A stretch of 35,244 nucleotides of DNA from UBA3305 sp002373555 (lineage in GTDB: Bacteria; Bacillota; Clostridia; Lachnospirales; Lachnospiraceae): positions 1-35,244 of the forward strand of contig CAMOER010000027.1 in assembly GCA_946612455.1 (NCBI GenBank), written 5' to 3'. Shown here piece by piece: positions 22,720 through 29,770 of this stretch (within the stretch, counting starts at the first letter, position 1; each line of letters begins with the position of its first letter). Both the position numbers and the translations under genes were made by a program. Below the pieces are notes generated by a model. The model was not told the DNA's origin and searched no databases. It was given only the letters and a program-made list of their open reading frames with translations.

Positions 22720-23886
22720 ATGAAAACGCTGATAGAGCTGTATGACGAACGACCGATCGAAAATGTGCTTGCTACGGAAACTTTCCGTCCGGAAGAGACG
22801 GTGATCATCTGCCCGCCCGAAGTCGACGCGAACCGGGCGCTCAAAAGATCCCTGGAAAAATACTTTGCGCACCGGAACTGTCCGGTGAAGCTGACGTTTC
22901 TCCCGACCAGCCTGCTGGATTCGCAGAAAATCGGGAAACGGCTGCTGCAGGTCCTGGAAACGCACGACGACTGCGCCATCGATATTGCCGGCGGAACAGA
23001 CGCCGCGCTGTTCGCTGCCGGTTCCGTGGCCGGCGACACCCCGGTCTTTACCTACAGCCGGAAGAAGAATGCCTTCTTCGACATCAAAAATGCGGCTTTT
23101 GCCAGAGATCTTCCCTGCTCCGTGCGTCTGGACGCGGAAAGCTGCTTTCTGATGGCCGGCGGCACGCTGCTCAAAGGAAGGGCGGACAACAGCAGGCTCC
23201 GGGAATATCTCCCCGCTGTGGAAAAACTGTTCCGTGTATTCAGCCGCTTCCGCCGGGAATGGCAGCGGCAGATCAGCTACGTCCAGCGGGTCTCCTCGTC
23301 CGAGCCCGGTGTGCTTTCCGTCTGTGCGCCGCGTACCGCGAAGGCCGATCACGGAACGGTAACGGCCAACCCGCAGCTGTTTGAAGCCCTGGCCGAAGAA
23401 GGACTGATCCTGGATCTCGAAATCGAACGGGATGAGATCCGTTTTGAATTTCCCGATGAGACCATCCGCTTCTGGCTCCGCGATATCGGCTCCGTCCTGG
23501 AGCTGCAGGTCTACCGTGCCTGCCTGGCAGCGGAATGTTTCGACGATGTCGTCCTGAGCGCAGTCGTGAACTGGGAAGGCGGCGCTTCGCAGCGGGACGG
23601 TGTGACGAATGAGATCGATGTCATGGCCGTCCGCGGTGTACAGCCTGTTTTTATCAGCTGCAAAACAAGCGAAATCAAAACAGAGGCGCTGAACGAGCTC
23701 GCCATCCTGCGAGACCGCTTCGGCGGAAAAGGCTCCCGCGCGATCATCGTCACATCATCCACTGTCAGCGATGAAGCTTCTCCCATGCGCAGGCGTGCCG
23801 ATGAACTGAATATCGAAGTCATCGAATGGCGCGAGCTTGCGCTTGACCAGCTGGTCAAGCGTCTCCGGATGCAGCCTGCAGGATAA
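22720..23886 (+). CDS. CARF-PD-(D/E)XK nuclease, Card1/Can2 (DUF1887) family
   Basis: Predicted cyclic-oligoadenylate-activated nuclease of type III CRISPR ancillary type. N-terminal CARF Rossmann-like domain (about 1-150) with DIAGGTDAALFAAG (88-101) as the ligand loop; a middle helical and winged part (about 160-265); C-terminal restriction-like domain with Glu261 (LELQVY), Asp300 in NEIDVMAVRG and Lys315 in FISCKT. Ser313 occupies the usual acidic position of the (D/E)xK element. Length (388) matches Card1-like proteins. Start ATG 22720 has GGAGG at 22704-22708. Known relatives are switched on by cA4 from Cas10 and cut single-stranded nucleic acids. No cas10, csm/cmr or CRISPR array is in this window, so any activating source lies elsewhere or is missing. 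The stop lies four bases before a truncated radical-SAM gene. Confidence 0.83.
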   Translation: MKTLIELYDERPIENVLATETFRPEETVIICPPEVDANRALKRSLEKYFAHRNCPVKLTFLPTSLLDSQKIGKRLLQVLETHDDCAIDIAGGTDAALFAAGSVAGDTPVFTYSRKKNAFFDIKNAAFARDLPCSVRLDAESCFLMAGGTLLKGRADNSRLREYLPAVEKLFRVFSRFRREWQRQISYVQRVSSSEPGVLSVCAPRTAKADHGTVTANPQLFEALAEEGLILDLEIERDEIRFEFPDETIRFWLRDIGSVLELQVYRACLAAECFDDVVLSAVVNWEGGASQRDGVTNEIDVMAVRGVQPVFISCKTSEIKTEALNELAILRDRFGGKGSRAIIVTSSTVSDEASPMRRRADELNIEVIEWRELALDQLVKRLRMQPAG

Positions 23887-23890
23887 AATC

Positions 23891-24349
23891 ATGGATCTTA
23901 CAAAACGACGCTATATTTTGAACCCCGCATATGCTTTCCGCGGCTTTAAGCTTCTGCCTTATGCGGTGCAGAACCTGTTCTTTCCGCATACAGAATTTTT
24001 CAAGGAAAGCGTGCAGTGGTCCATTACCGGACGCTGCAATTACAGATGCCGCCACTGTTTCATGTCCGCGCCGCACGCAGCCCAGGGCGAGCCGGACTGG
24101 AGCGAGCTGATGGCCATGCTGGATGCCTTCTGCCGCTGCGGTATCCGCAATATATCTCTGACAGGCGGCGAGCCCATGTTCCGCCGGAACTTCTGGCAGC
24201 TGGTTGACGAGATCCTCCGCCGCGGCATCAACATTACAACGCTGTACTCCAACGGCCTGCTCATTACCGATGTCTTTCTGGACGAACTGCAGAAACGGCA
24301 CATCAGGCCTTGTGTCCGCCGATCTGCTGATTTCTCTCCAGCGCCGTAG
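23891..24349 (+). pseudogene. 3'-truncated radical SAM protein
   Basis: The start at 23891 is preceded by CAGGA and lies four bases after the CARF nuclease stop, so the two were probably co-transcribed. The first about 138 residues are a normal radical SAM N-terminus: the 4Fe-4S motif CNYRCRHC and the SAM-contact box TGGEPMFRR, then TTLYSNG. Homologous similarity ends at about LQKRHIRP (near 24305). The remaining codons to TAG 24347-24349 are merely the antisense of the opposing polymerase gene. More than half of a normal (about 350-450 residue) radical SAM/SPASM protein is missing, including the rest of the barrel. Substrate unknown. Confidence 0.85.
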
Positions 24350-25700
24350 CGCCCTCCAGCATATTCATGCCTTTGAAAACAGCATTCGGCCCGAACCGCT
24401 TTCGCACCTCCAGCATAGCGCCCATGAGCTTCCGATCCCGCTCCAGCGCATCATAATCCGCAAACAGATTCATCTGATACATTCCCGTATCCGTCCTGAC
24501 ATCGTCTGCGCATACGCCCAGCCGGCGGAAAAGCAGCCGGTGATCCGTCCTCGCATCAAACTGTCTGAGCAGCGGCACTGAAACGGTCTTCAGATCATTG
24601 GTAAGCGTATACAGCTTCACCGATCCGCCCGCATGCTTCGGGTGCAGGCGTCCGTAAAAATCGATGGCCAGCGGACCGTCATACTCCGGGCAGGCCTCCA
24701 GACTCTTGTAATCATAGGAGACCCACCATGTGCAGCCTCTTGTGACCAGATTCTTCGCGAACAGATCCGCGCAGAGTCCTTCGGTCATCTCCCGGAATAC
24801 GAGCCTCGCCTCCGGATATCTGTACGGACGCGGCAGCACCTGACCGCTGCTTAAAGAGTGGCCGGTGCTCTGGTAGGACTTGATGTCCTGCATGGTGACC
24901 GGTTCGATCCCCCAGGCATGGTCGATCAGGATCTCTCCGTCAATGCCGAACGTCCGGTAAAAAAACTCCTCGTCCCACTGCGATCGCTGCGCGATGTCGC
25001 CCATCGTGAACATGCAGGCTTTCCGCAGCCGCCTGGCCTTCCCCCGGCCGATCTGCCAGAAATCCGTCAGCGGCTGATGATCCCAGAGCAGAAATTTGTA
25101 GGAATCTTCATTCAGCTCCGCGATCCGCACGCCGTCCTTATCTGCCGGAGATTTCTTGGCCACGATATCCATCGCGATCTTCGCAAGATACAGATTGGTC
25201 CCGATCCCGACGGTCGCCGTAATGCCGGTCTCCGCCAGCACATCCCGGATCATGGTCATGGCCAGGACGTGCGCCGGATCCTTCCCGGTCCGGGCAGCTT
25301 CCGCGCGGTACATATGCAGATAGCCGGTGCAGTCGATAAAACACTCGTCGATCGAATACACATGAACATCCTGTCTGGAAACATACCGCAGATAAATCCC
25401 GTAGATCAGCGCGGAGATCCGTTCATACTCCGCCATCCGCGGCACGGCAATGATATACTCGACCCTGGTATGATGGGAAGCCTCATACGCCCGGATCTTC
25501 TGCTTCGCTTCGAACAGCCTGGGCCTTCCGGGAACGCCGATTGCCTTCAGCGCGGGAGAGACTGCCAGGCAGATCGTCTGGTCCGAACGCGACGGATCCG
25601 CCACCAGCAGATTCGCGCGCAGAGGATCCAGTCCGCGGTGCACACACTCCACAGAGGCATAATAGGACTTCAGGTCAATACAGATATAGCGCTTCTCCAT
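24303..25700 (-). CDS. Y-family translesion DNA polymerase (UmuC/DinB-like)
   Basis: Error-prone polymerase that copies past damaged bases. The palm acidic residues are present: Asp9 in YICIDLKSYYASVE and Asp118-Glu119 in VYSIDECFID. The thumb helix-hairpin-helix (DFWQIGRGKARRLRK) and a C-terminal little-finger region follow. The end, LEGATALERNQQIGGHKA, is the usual end of the Gram-positive UmuC/UvrX-type proteins, so the gene is intact (465 residues). No clear beta-clamp peptide was assigned with certainty; QMNLF is a candidate. Transcription starts from a consensus promoter containing an SOS box, so DNA-damage control is expected. Its stop codon coincides with the point where the radical-SAM gene is cut. 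Confidence 0.93.
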   Translation of the reverse strand: MEKRYICIDLKSYYASVECVHRGLDPLRANLLVADPSRSDQTICLAVSPALKAIGVPGRPRLFEAKQKIRAYEASHHTRVEYIIAVPRMAEYERISALIYGIYLRYVSRQDVHVYSIDECFIDCTGYLHMYRAEAARTGKDPAHVLAMTMIRDVLAETGITATVGIGTNLYLAKIAMDIVAKKSPADKDGVRIAELNEDSYKFLLWDHQPLTDFWQIGRGKARRLRKACMFTMGDIAQRSQWDEEFFYRTFGIDGEILIDHAWGIEPVTMQDIKSYQSTGHSLSSGQVLPRPYRYPEARLVFREMTEGLCADLFAKNLVTRGCTWWVSYDYKSLEACPEYDGPLAIDFYGRLHPKHAGGSVKLYTLTNDLKTVSVPLLRQFDARTDHRLLFRRLGVCADDVRTDTGMYQMNLFADYDALERDRKLMGAMLEVRKRFGPNAVFKGMNMLEGATALERNQQIGGHKA

Positions 25701-25762
25701 ATCCGTCCTCCAAAGTTCAGAAATTCCTCATCCGGAGCTGCATGCTCCCTCCCTGTACGGCA

Positions 25763-25791
25763 ATTATACCAAACGTATGTTCGATTTTCAA
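25763..25791 (-). promoter_or_regulatory. SOS-controlled promoter of the Y-family polymerase
   Basis: Minus-strand TTGAAA (25786-25791), a 17-base spacer and TATAAT (25763-25768). The spacer holds CGAACATACGTTTG (25770-25783), one base off the Bacillus/Clostridium LexA box CGAAC-N4-GTTCG. LexA bound there would block RNA polymerase. Confidence 0.88.
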
Positions 25792-25793
25792 GT

Positions 25794-25830
25794 CCAAAAG
25801 AAGCAGCCTGAAAACGGCTGCTCCTTTTGG
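25794..25830 (-). terminator. Terminator-like hairpin after the CMD-cupin gene
   Basis: Fifteen-position stem (25794-25808 with 25816-25830, one mismatch) with a 7-base loop; the minus-strand 3' arm contains TTCTTTTGG. It separates the CMD-cupin transcript from the polymerase promoter. Confidence 0.65.
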
Positions 25831-25877
25831 CTTCTGTCCGGCGGCCGCCCCTTACGGAGACAGACCGCCCGCCTGCT

Positions 25878-26633
25878 TTATTTCAGTTTTTCGTATTCTT
25901 CTGCATTCACAGCTTCCAGCCATTCATTGCTTGCTTCTTCTCCCTCAACCTCGACCGCCAGATGGGAGAACCAGGAATCCGGAGCCGCACCGTGCCAGTG
26001 CTTGACTTCCGGAGGAATGTTGATCACCGTGCCGGGCAGGATCTCCACAGGCTCCTTCCCCCATTCCTGATAATAGCCTCTGCCGCCGACGCCGATCAGC
26101 ATCTGTCCGCCGCCGCTTTTTGCATGATGAATATGCCAGTTGTTGCGGCAGCCGGGCTCGAAGGTCACATTGAATATGGAAACCTGCTCCGTGGATACCG
26201 GCGCCAGGTAACTCTGTCCGACAAAGAATTCACCGTAGGGATTCGGCTCTCCGATCGGGAAAAAGATGGTGTTCTGATAGCTTTCCTTCTCCGTCCGTGC
26301 CGGTGCTTCCTCATTCCAGACTTCCTTGGCCAGTCTGAAAACCGCCCATCCCTTCGGCCAGCCGACATACATGGTCGCATGTGTGATGATGGCGGCGATT
26401 TCTTCCTTCGTCACGCCGTGTGCTTTGGCGTTCTGCAGGTGATAGGCCAGTGAGGAATCGGTAATACCGGAAGCCATCAGAGATACGACGGTGATGATGC
26501 ACTTTGTCTTTACATCGATTGCTTCCTCATTCCACACTTCACCAAACAGCACATCGTCATTGAGATGTGCGAACATCGGCGCAAATTCTCCGAGCTGGTC
26601 TCTTCCTGCTGTCTGAACGATCTTTTCAGCCAT
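25878..26633 (-). CDS. Carboxymuconolactone decarboxylase-cupin fusion protein
   Basis: Two fused domains in 251 residues. The N-terminal part (about 1-110) is an AhpD/CMD helical domain (VKTKCIITVVSLMASG, then HLQNAKAHGVTKEEI and AIITHATMYVGWPKG). It lacks the CxxC of peroxidase-type AhpD proteins. The C-terminal part (about 125-250) is a cupin with metal-site candidates in WHIHHA and HWHGA and the strand ILPGTVINIPPEVKHW. Such fusions are frequent in gut anaerobes, often beside aldo/keto reductases. Start 26633 has CGGAGGA upstream. It is 21 bases behind the TetR gene and almost certainly co-transcribed with it from the TetR-controlled promoter. The substrate is unknown; a role in detoxifying small aromatic or oxidised compounds is inference. 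Confidence 0.88.
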   Translation of the reverse strand: MAEKIVQTAGRDQLGEFAPMFAHLNDDVLFGEVWNEEAIDVKTKCIITVVSLMASGITDSSLAYHLQNAKAHGVTKEEIAAIITHATMYVGWPKGWAVFRLAKEVWNEEAPARTEKESYQNTIFFPIGEPNPYGEFFVGQSYLAPVSTEQVSIFNVTFEPGCRNNWHIHHAKSGGGQMLIGVGGRGYYQEWGKEPVEILPGTVINIPPEVKHWHGAAPDSWFSHLAVEVEGEEASNEWLEAVNAEEYEKLK

Positions 26634-26654
26634 TCTGCATTCCTCCGTTTTTAA

Positions 26655-27302
26655 TCATTGTTTATTGCCATCCGTCTGCTGCCCGCCCAGCAGCCGGATC
26701 AGGCAGCTGTAAGTGAGCTCATAGACGGTCTGATAGACGTAATGGATTCCCGCATCCTTCATGGCGACCCTCTGTTTATCCGTAACCGTCGTATACGGAT
26801 AGATCCCGAACATGAACGGGAAGAAGGTGTAGATGAAATTCTGAATATCGGTCCCGCTCATATCCGGGCAGAACTTTTCCAGCAGCATGCAAACAAGCTG
26901 CAGGGAACGGCCGTAAGACTGCTTGAATGCAGTCAGGAGTTCCTGCCGGCTGTTCGCCTCCATGTCGTAGTTGTTCATGGAGAGGAGCTTCAGAAGCTGT
27001 TCTCTTCCGGCCAGGGATGCTGCGATCTTTTCCGAAAGCGCCTTTTTGGTCAGCCCCGCATGACCTTCCAGTATTGCGGTCAGATCTTCATTCCAGCGAT
27101 CGTATTCCTGCTGAAACAGCGCCAGAAAGATCTCTTCTTTCGTCTCAAAGTAATTGTAGATCGTAGGGCGGGAAAAGGATGTGCTCCGGCTGATCTCCTT
27201 GATCGTGATCTCCTTAAAGCTCATCGTCCGGTAAAGCTTCTCGCAGGCACCTACGATCTCTTCCCGTTTCCTTGCGATATCTTCCGGCGTTCCTTTTTTC
27301 AT
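26655..27302 (-). CDS. TetR family transcriptional regulator
   Basis: N-terminal TetR helix-turn-helix: ITIKEISRSTSFSRPTIYNY leads to FETKEEIFLALF. A C-terminal all-helical ligand and dimer domain follows (215 residues in total). ATG 27302 is chosen because GGAGGA lies seven bases upstream; the frame continues to 27329 but without a site. The promoter ahead of it carries a 13-bp palindrome (27332-27344) also found, at the same distance from the -10, before the aldo/keto reductase gene. The regulator is therefore expected to repress its own operon (with the CMD-cupin gene) and the reductase. The inducer is unknown. Confidence 0.92.
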   Translation of the reverse strand: MKKGTPEDIARKREEIVGACEKLYRTMSFKEITIKEISRSTSFSRPTIYNYFETKEEIFLALFQQEYDRWNEDLTAILEGHAGLTKKALSEKIAASLAGREQLLKLLSMNNYDMEANSRQELLTAFKQSYGRSLQLVCMLLEKFCPDMSGTDIQNFIYTFFPFMFGIYPYTTVTDKQRVAMKDAGIHYVYQTVYELTYSCLIRLLGGQQTDGNKQ

Positions 27303-27331
27303 CGCAGGATCCTCCGTGTCTCTCTTCATTT

Positions 27332-27344
27332 TGACATCATGTCA
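27332..27344. promoter_or_regulatory. TetR operator, copy 1
   Basis: Perfect palindrome TGACATCATGTCA within TTGACATCATGTCAGCA, eight bases downstream of the -10, overlapping the transcription start. It matches the copy at 30887-30899. Confidence 0.8.
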
Positions 27345-27352
27345 GCAGCACC

Positions 27353-27381
27353 ATTATACCCTCTTTCCGGCTTTGCGTCAA
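27353..27381 (-). promoter_or_regulatory. Promoter of the tetR-CMD/cupin operon
   Basis: Minus-strand TTGACG (27376-27381), a 17-base spacer and TATAAT (27353-27358). Confidence 0.88.
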
Positions 27382-27414
27382 CGGCAAATCGCGCCGGATC
27401 CAATGCAGGGGGAT

Positions 27415-27440
27415 AAAAAATCCCGGCCGGAATGGCCGGG
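27415..27440 (-). terminator. Terminator of the alpha/beta hydrolase operon
   Basis: Stem CCCGGCC/GGCCGGG (27422-27428, 27434-27440) followed on the minus strand by ATTTTTT, 20 bases past the hydrolase stop. Confidence 0.88.
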
Positions 27441-27459
27441 TGCAGCGATATCGCAGTGT

Positions 27460-28461
27460 TTATTTCAGATATTCCGCAAAGAAACTCTGGAGCTTGTCAA
27501 ACGGAATCGCATCCTTGCCGCCGCCGTCATACAGATCCGTATGGGAAGCGCCGGGGATGATCAGCAGTTCTTTATTGTCCGTATATTTGCTGTCCTTCAC
27601 CATATCGGCATAGGCATCTTTTCCGAAGTAGCAGGAATGTGCCTTGTCACCATGCATAACGAGAACGGCGGAACGGATCTCGTTCGTATACTTCAGGATC
27701 GGCTGGTTCATGAAGGATTCGCATCCGATCACATTCCACCCGCCGTTGGAATTCAGAGACCGGGCGTGATAACCGCGGTCCGTCTTGTAATAATCATAGT
27801 AATCCTTCACGAAGTACGGTGCATCCTCCGGGAGCGGATCGACCACACCGCCGCCAAGGGTGTATTCGCCGGCCTGCAGATCCGCAAGTCTCTGTGCGCA
27901 CATGGCAGCCCTCTTCTGATAACGGGCTTCCTCGCTGTCCTCACTGTCAAAGTATCCTTTGGCATTGACGCGGGTCATGTCATACATCGTGGATGCAACC
28001 GTTGCCTTGATGCGGGTATCGAGCGCAGCTGTGTTCAGCGCCATGCCGCCCCAGCCGCAGATGCCGATGATGCCGATGCGCTCCGGATCGACTTTGTCGC
28101 AGAGCGACAGGAAATCGACCGCCGCCATAAAGTCTTCCGTGTTGATGTCCGGGGAAGCCATATAGTGGACATTGCCGCCGCTCTCGCCCGTGAAGGACGG
28201 ATCAAAGGCCATGGTAAGGAAGCCTCTCTCCGCCATGGTCTGTGCATAGAGACCGGAGCACTGTTCCTTGACGGCACCGAACGGTCCGCACACGGCGATC
28301 GCCGGAAGCTTTCCTTCCGCATTCTTCGGTACATACAGATCCGCTGCCAGAGTGATGCCGTAACGGTTCACAAATGTCACCTTGCAGTGATCCACCCTGT
28401 CGCTCTTCGGGAAGGTCTTGTCCCATTCCTGTGTCAGCTTCAGCTCTTCCATCTTCATCAT
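27460..28461 (-). CDS. Alpha/beta hydrolase, dienelactone-hydrolase-like
   Basis: Cytoplasmic alpha/beta-hydrolase fold protein of 333 residues without signal peptide. The nucleophile elbow reads GIIGICGWGGMAL with Cys135 in the nucleophile position, as in dienelactone hydrolases; most esterases carry Ser. Candidate acid and base are the Asp in VLVMHGDKAHS and the His in PGASHTDLYDG. An N-terminal beta-sheet (VTFVNRYGITLAADLYVP) is typical of the YcjY/DLH-like group. Start 28461 has AGGA eight bases upstream. It follows the 73-residue gene with a 21-base gap, and both lie divergent from a LysR gene whose predicted site sits at the classic activating distance. The substrate is unknown; ester or lactone hydrolysis is inferred from the fold. 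Confidence 0.88.
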   Translation of the reverse strand: MMKMEELKLTQEWDKTFPKSDRVDHCKVTFVNRYGITLAADLYVPKNAEGKLPAIAVCGPFGAVKEQCSGLYAQTMAERGFLTMAFDPSFTGESGGNVHYMASPDINTEDFMAAVDFLSLCDKVDPERIGIIGICGWGGMALNTAALDTRIKATVASTMYDMTRVNAKGYFDSEDSEEARYQKRAAMCAQRLADLQAGEYTLGGGVVDPLPEDAPYFVKDYYDYYKTDRGYHARSLNSNGGWNVIGCESFMNQPILKYTNEIRSAVLVMHGDKAHSCYFGKDAYADMVKDSKYTDNKELLIIPGASHTDLYDGGGKDAIPFDKLQSFFAEYLK

Positions 28462-28482
28462 GATCCATATCCTCGCTTTCTT

Positions 28483-28704
28483 CTAGTTCATCTGCTTTTC
28501 CTGATTCCGGATCAGGAAATCCATACGGTCTACCCTGCGCTGGCTCTTGTGCATCTCATCGATCAGCACGCATCTCTGCACCTTCATCTGGTGCAGCGCC
28601 TCGTCGAAGCTGCCGGCTTCACAGAGTCCGGCGATCCGCTCGGCCGTCTCTGTACTGCAGCCCGCATCGGACAGTCCCTGTATCAGTTGTTCCTTTTCGC
28701 TCAT
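28483..28704 (-). CDS. Small hypothetical protein, 73 aa, helical
   Basis: Short charged, mostly helical protein (MSEKEQLIQGLSDAG at the start, a central EALHQMKVQRCVLIDEMHKS, RNQEKQMN at the end) with three Cys residues and no membrane segment. Small proteins of this look often sit beside oxidoreductase or hydrolase genes in Lachnospiraceae, but I know no function. It is the first gene of the operon that includes the alpha/beta hydrolase. Start 28704 has GAGAGGG nine bases upstream, and the promoter at 28776-28805 lies just before it. Confidence 0.8.
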   Translation of the reverse strand: MSEKEQLIQGLSDAGCSTETAERIAGLCEAGSFDEALHQMKVQRCVLIDEMHKSQRRVDRMDFLIRNQEKQMN

Positions 28705-28775
28705 ATCTGCAGGCCCTCTCTGACTTCTGCTTTTCCTGCATGCTGCCGGATGGTTTCTTTTTCACCGGCAAGGCT

Positions 28776-28805
28776 ATCATAACCGCTTGCGAAGCATCGT
28801 GCTAA
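28776..28805 (-). promoter_or_regulatory. Promoter of the hydrolase operon
   Basis: Minus-strand TTAGCA (28800-28805), an 18-base spacer and TATGAT (28776-28781). The imperfect -35 suits activator dependence, and it overlaps the divergent LysR promoter. Confidence 0.6.
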
Positions 28806-28815
28806 TGGTTATAAT
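28787..28815 (+). promoter_or_regulatory. Promoter of the LysR gene
   Basis: TTGCGA (28787-28792), a 17-base spacer and TATAAT (28810-28815). Confidence 0.8.
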
Positions 28816-28824
28816 TCATTTCGT

Positions 28825-28845
28825 GATATGCATAATCGGAATATC
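28825..28845. promoter_or_regulatory. LysR-type regulator box (T-N11-A)
   Basis: Perfect GATAT-N11-ATATC. Its centre is about 66 bases upstream of the predicted hydrolase-operon start, the standard LysR recognition position, and it lies just downstream of the lysR -10, the standard autorepression position. Confidence 0.8.
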
Positions 28846-28874
28846 GCAAAAACAGACCGAAAAGGAGCTTTCCG

Positions 28875-29762
28875 ATGGAGATCCGTACATTACGTTACTT
28901 TCTGGCGGTTGCAAGGGAAGAAAACATGACCAGGGCGGCTGAAATTCTGCATGTGACGCAGCCGACCCTCTCCAAAGCGCTGAAATCGCTGGAGGACGAG
29001 CTGGGAAAGAAACTGTTTATCCGTCACAGCTTCAGCATCCGGCTGACGGAAGAAGGGGTGCTGCTCCGGAACCGGGCGGAGGACCTCGTCAGCATGGCGG
29101 ATAAGATCGAGCGGGAATTCATTTCCCTCGACGACATCAGCGGCGGCGAACTCTACCTGGGACTTGCGGAGTCCTATCAGATCCGGTATCTCGCCCGGGT
29201 GATCAAAGACTTTAAGACGCGTTATCCGAACCTGCATTACCACATCACCAGCGGGGATACGGAGCAGATCGCGGACAAGCTGGACAAAGGACTTCTGGAT
29301 TTTCTGGTGCTCGCGGAGCTGCCGGATATCCGGAAATATGAATATCTGGCTTTTCCGGAGAAGGATATATGGGGGCTGGTGATCCCGGCAGGAGATCCGC
29401 TGTCCGAAAAGGCCGTGCTCCGCCCGGAAGATCTGGCCGGTCTGCCTCTGTTCTGCTCCGAACAGGCCTGGAACGGCGATATCAAGGCATGGGCCGGCGG
29501 TTCTTATCCCCGGCTGAAGCTGGAGGGATCTTTCCGGCTCTCTTACAACGGATCCGTCTTCGCACGGGAAGGTCTCGGATATCTGCTGACATTCCGGGAT
29601 CTCATCGATACATCCGAAGGGAGCGGCCTTGTATTCCGCCCCCTGGAGCCTGCGTGTGAAGCGACACTTTATATCGCATGGAACCGCTATCAGACCTTCA
29701 CGCCGATCGCGGAGCGCTTCCTGCAGCAGCTGAAGGAAGCCTTCCGGACGCCCCCCGGATGA
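28875..29762 (+). CDS. LysR family transcriptional regulator
   Basis: Typical 295-residue LTTR. The N-terminal winged helix-turn-helix (1-60) has RYFLAVAREENMTRAAEILH followed by VTQPTLSKALKSLEDELGKKLF. A linker helix and two-lobed effector domain (about 90-290) start at GELYLGLAESYQIRYLARVI. Start 28875 has AAAGGAG upstream at normal distance. It is divergent from the 73-residue protein/hydrolase operon and probably controls it through the T-N11-A box. Its stop is eight bases from the stop of the convergent aldo/keto reductase gene, with no clear terminator between them. The effector is unknown. Confidence 0.94.
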   Translation: MEIRTLRYFLAVAREENMTRAAEILHVTQPTLSKALKSLEDELGKKLFIRHSFSIRLTEEGVLLRNRAEDLVSMADKIEREFISLDDISGGELYLGLAESYQIRYLARVIKDFKTRYPNLHYHITSGDTEQIADKLDKGLLDFLVLAELPDIRKYEYLAFPEKDIWGLVIPAGDPLSEKAVLRPEDLAGLPLFCSEQAWNGDIKAWAGGSYPRLKLEGSFRLSYNGSVFAREGLGYLLTFRDLIDTSEGSGLVFRPLEPACEATLYIAWNRYQTFTPIAERFLQQLKEAFRTPPG

Positions 29763-29770
29763 TCACCCTC

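Noticed and set aside
22110..23039. 309-codon minus-strand frame crossing the antiporter start and the CARF gene
   Set aside because: It spans a promoter, a terminator and the rubredoxin remnant, and is antisense to the CARF domain; no coherent protein.
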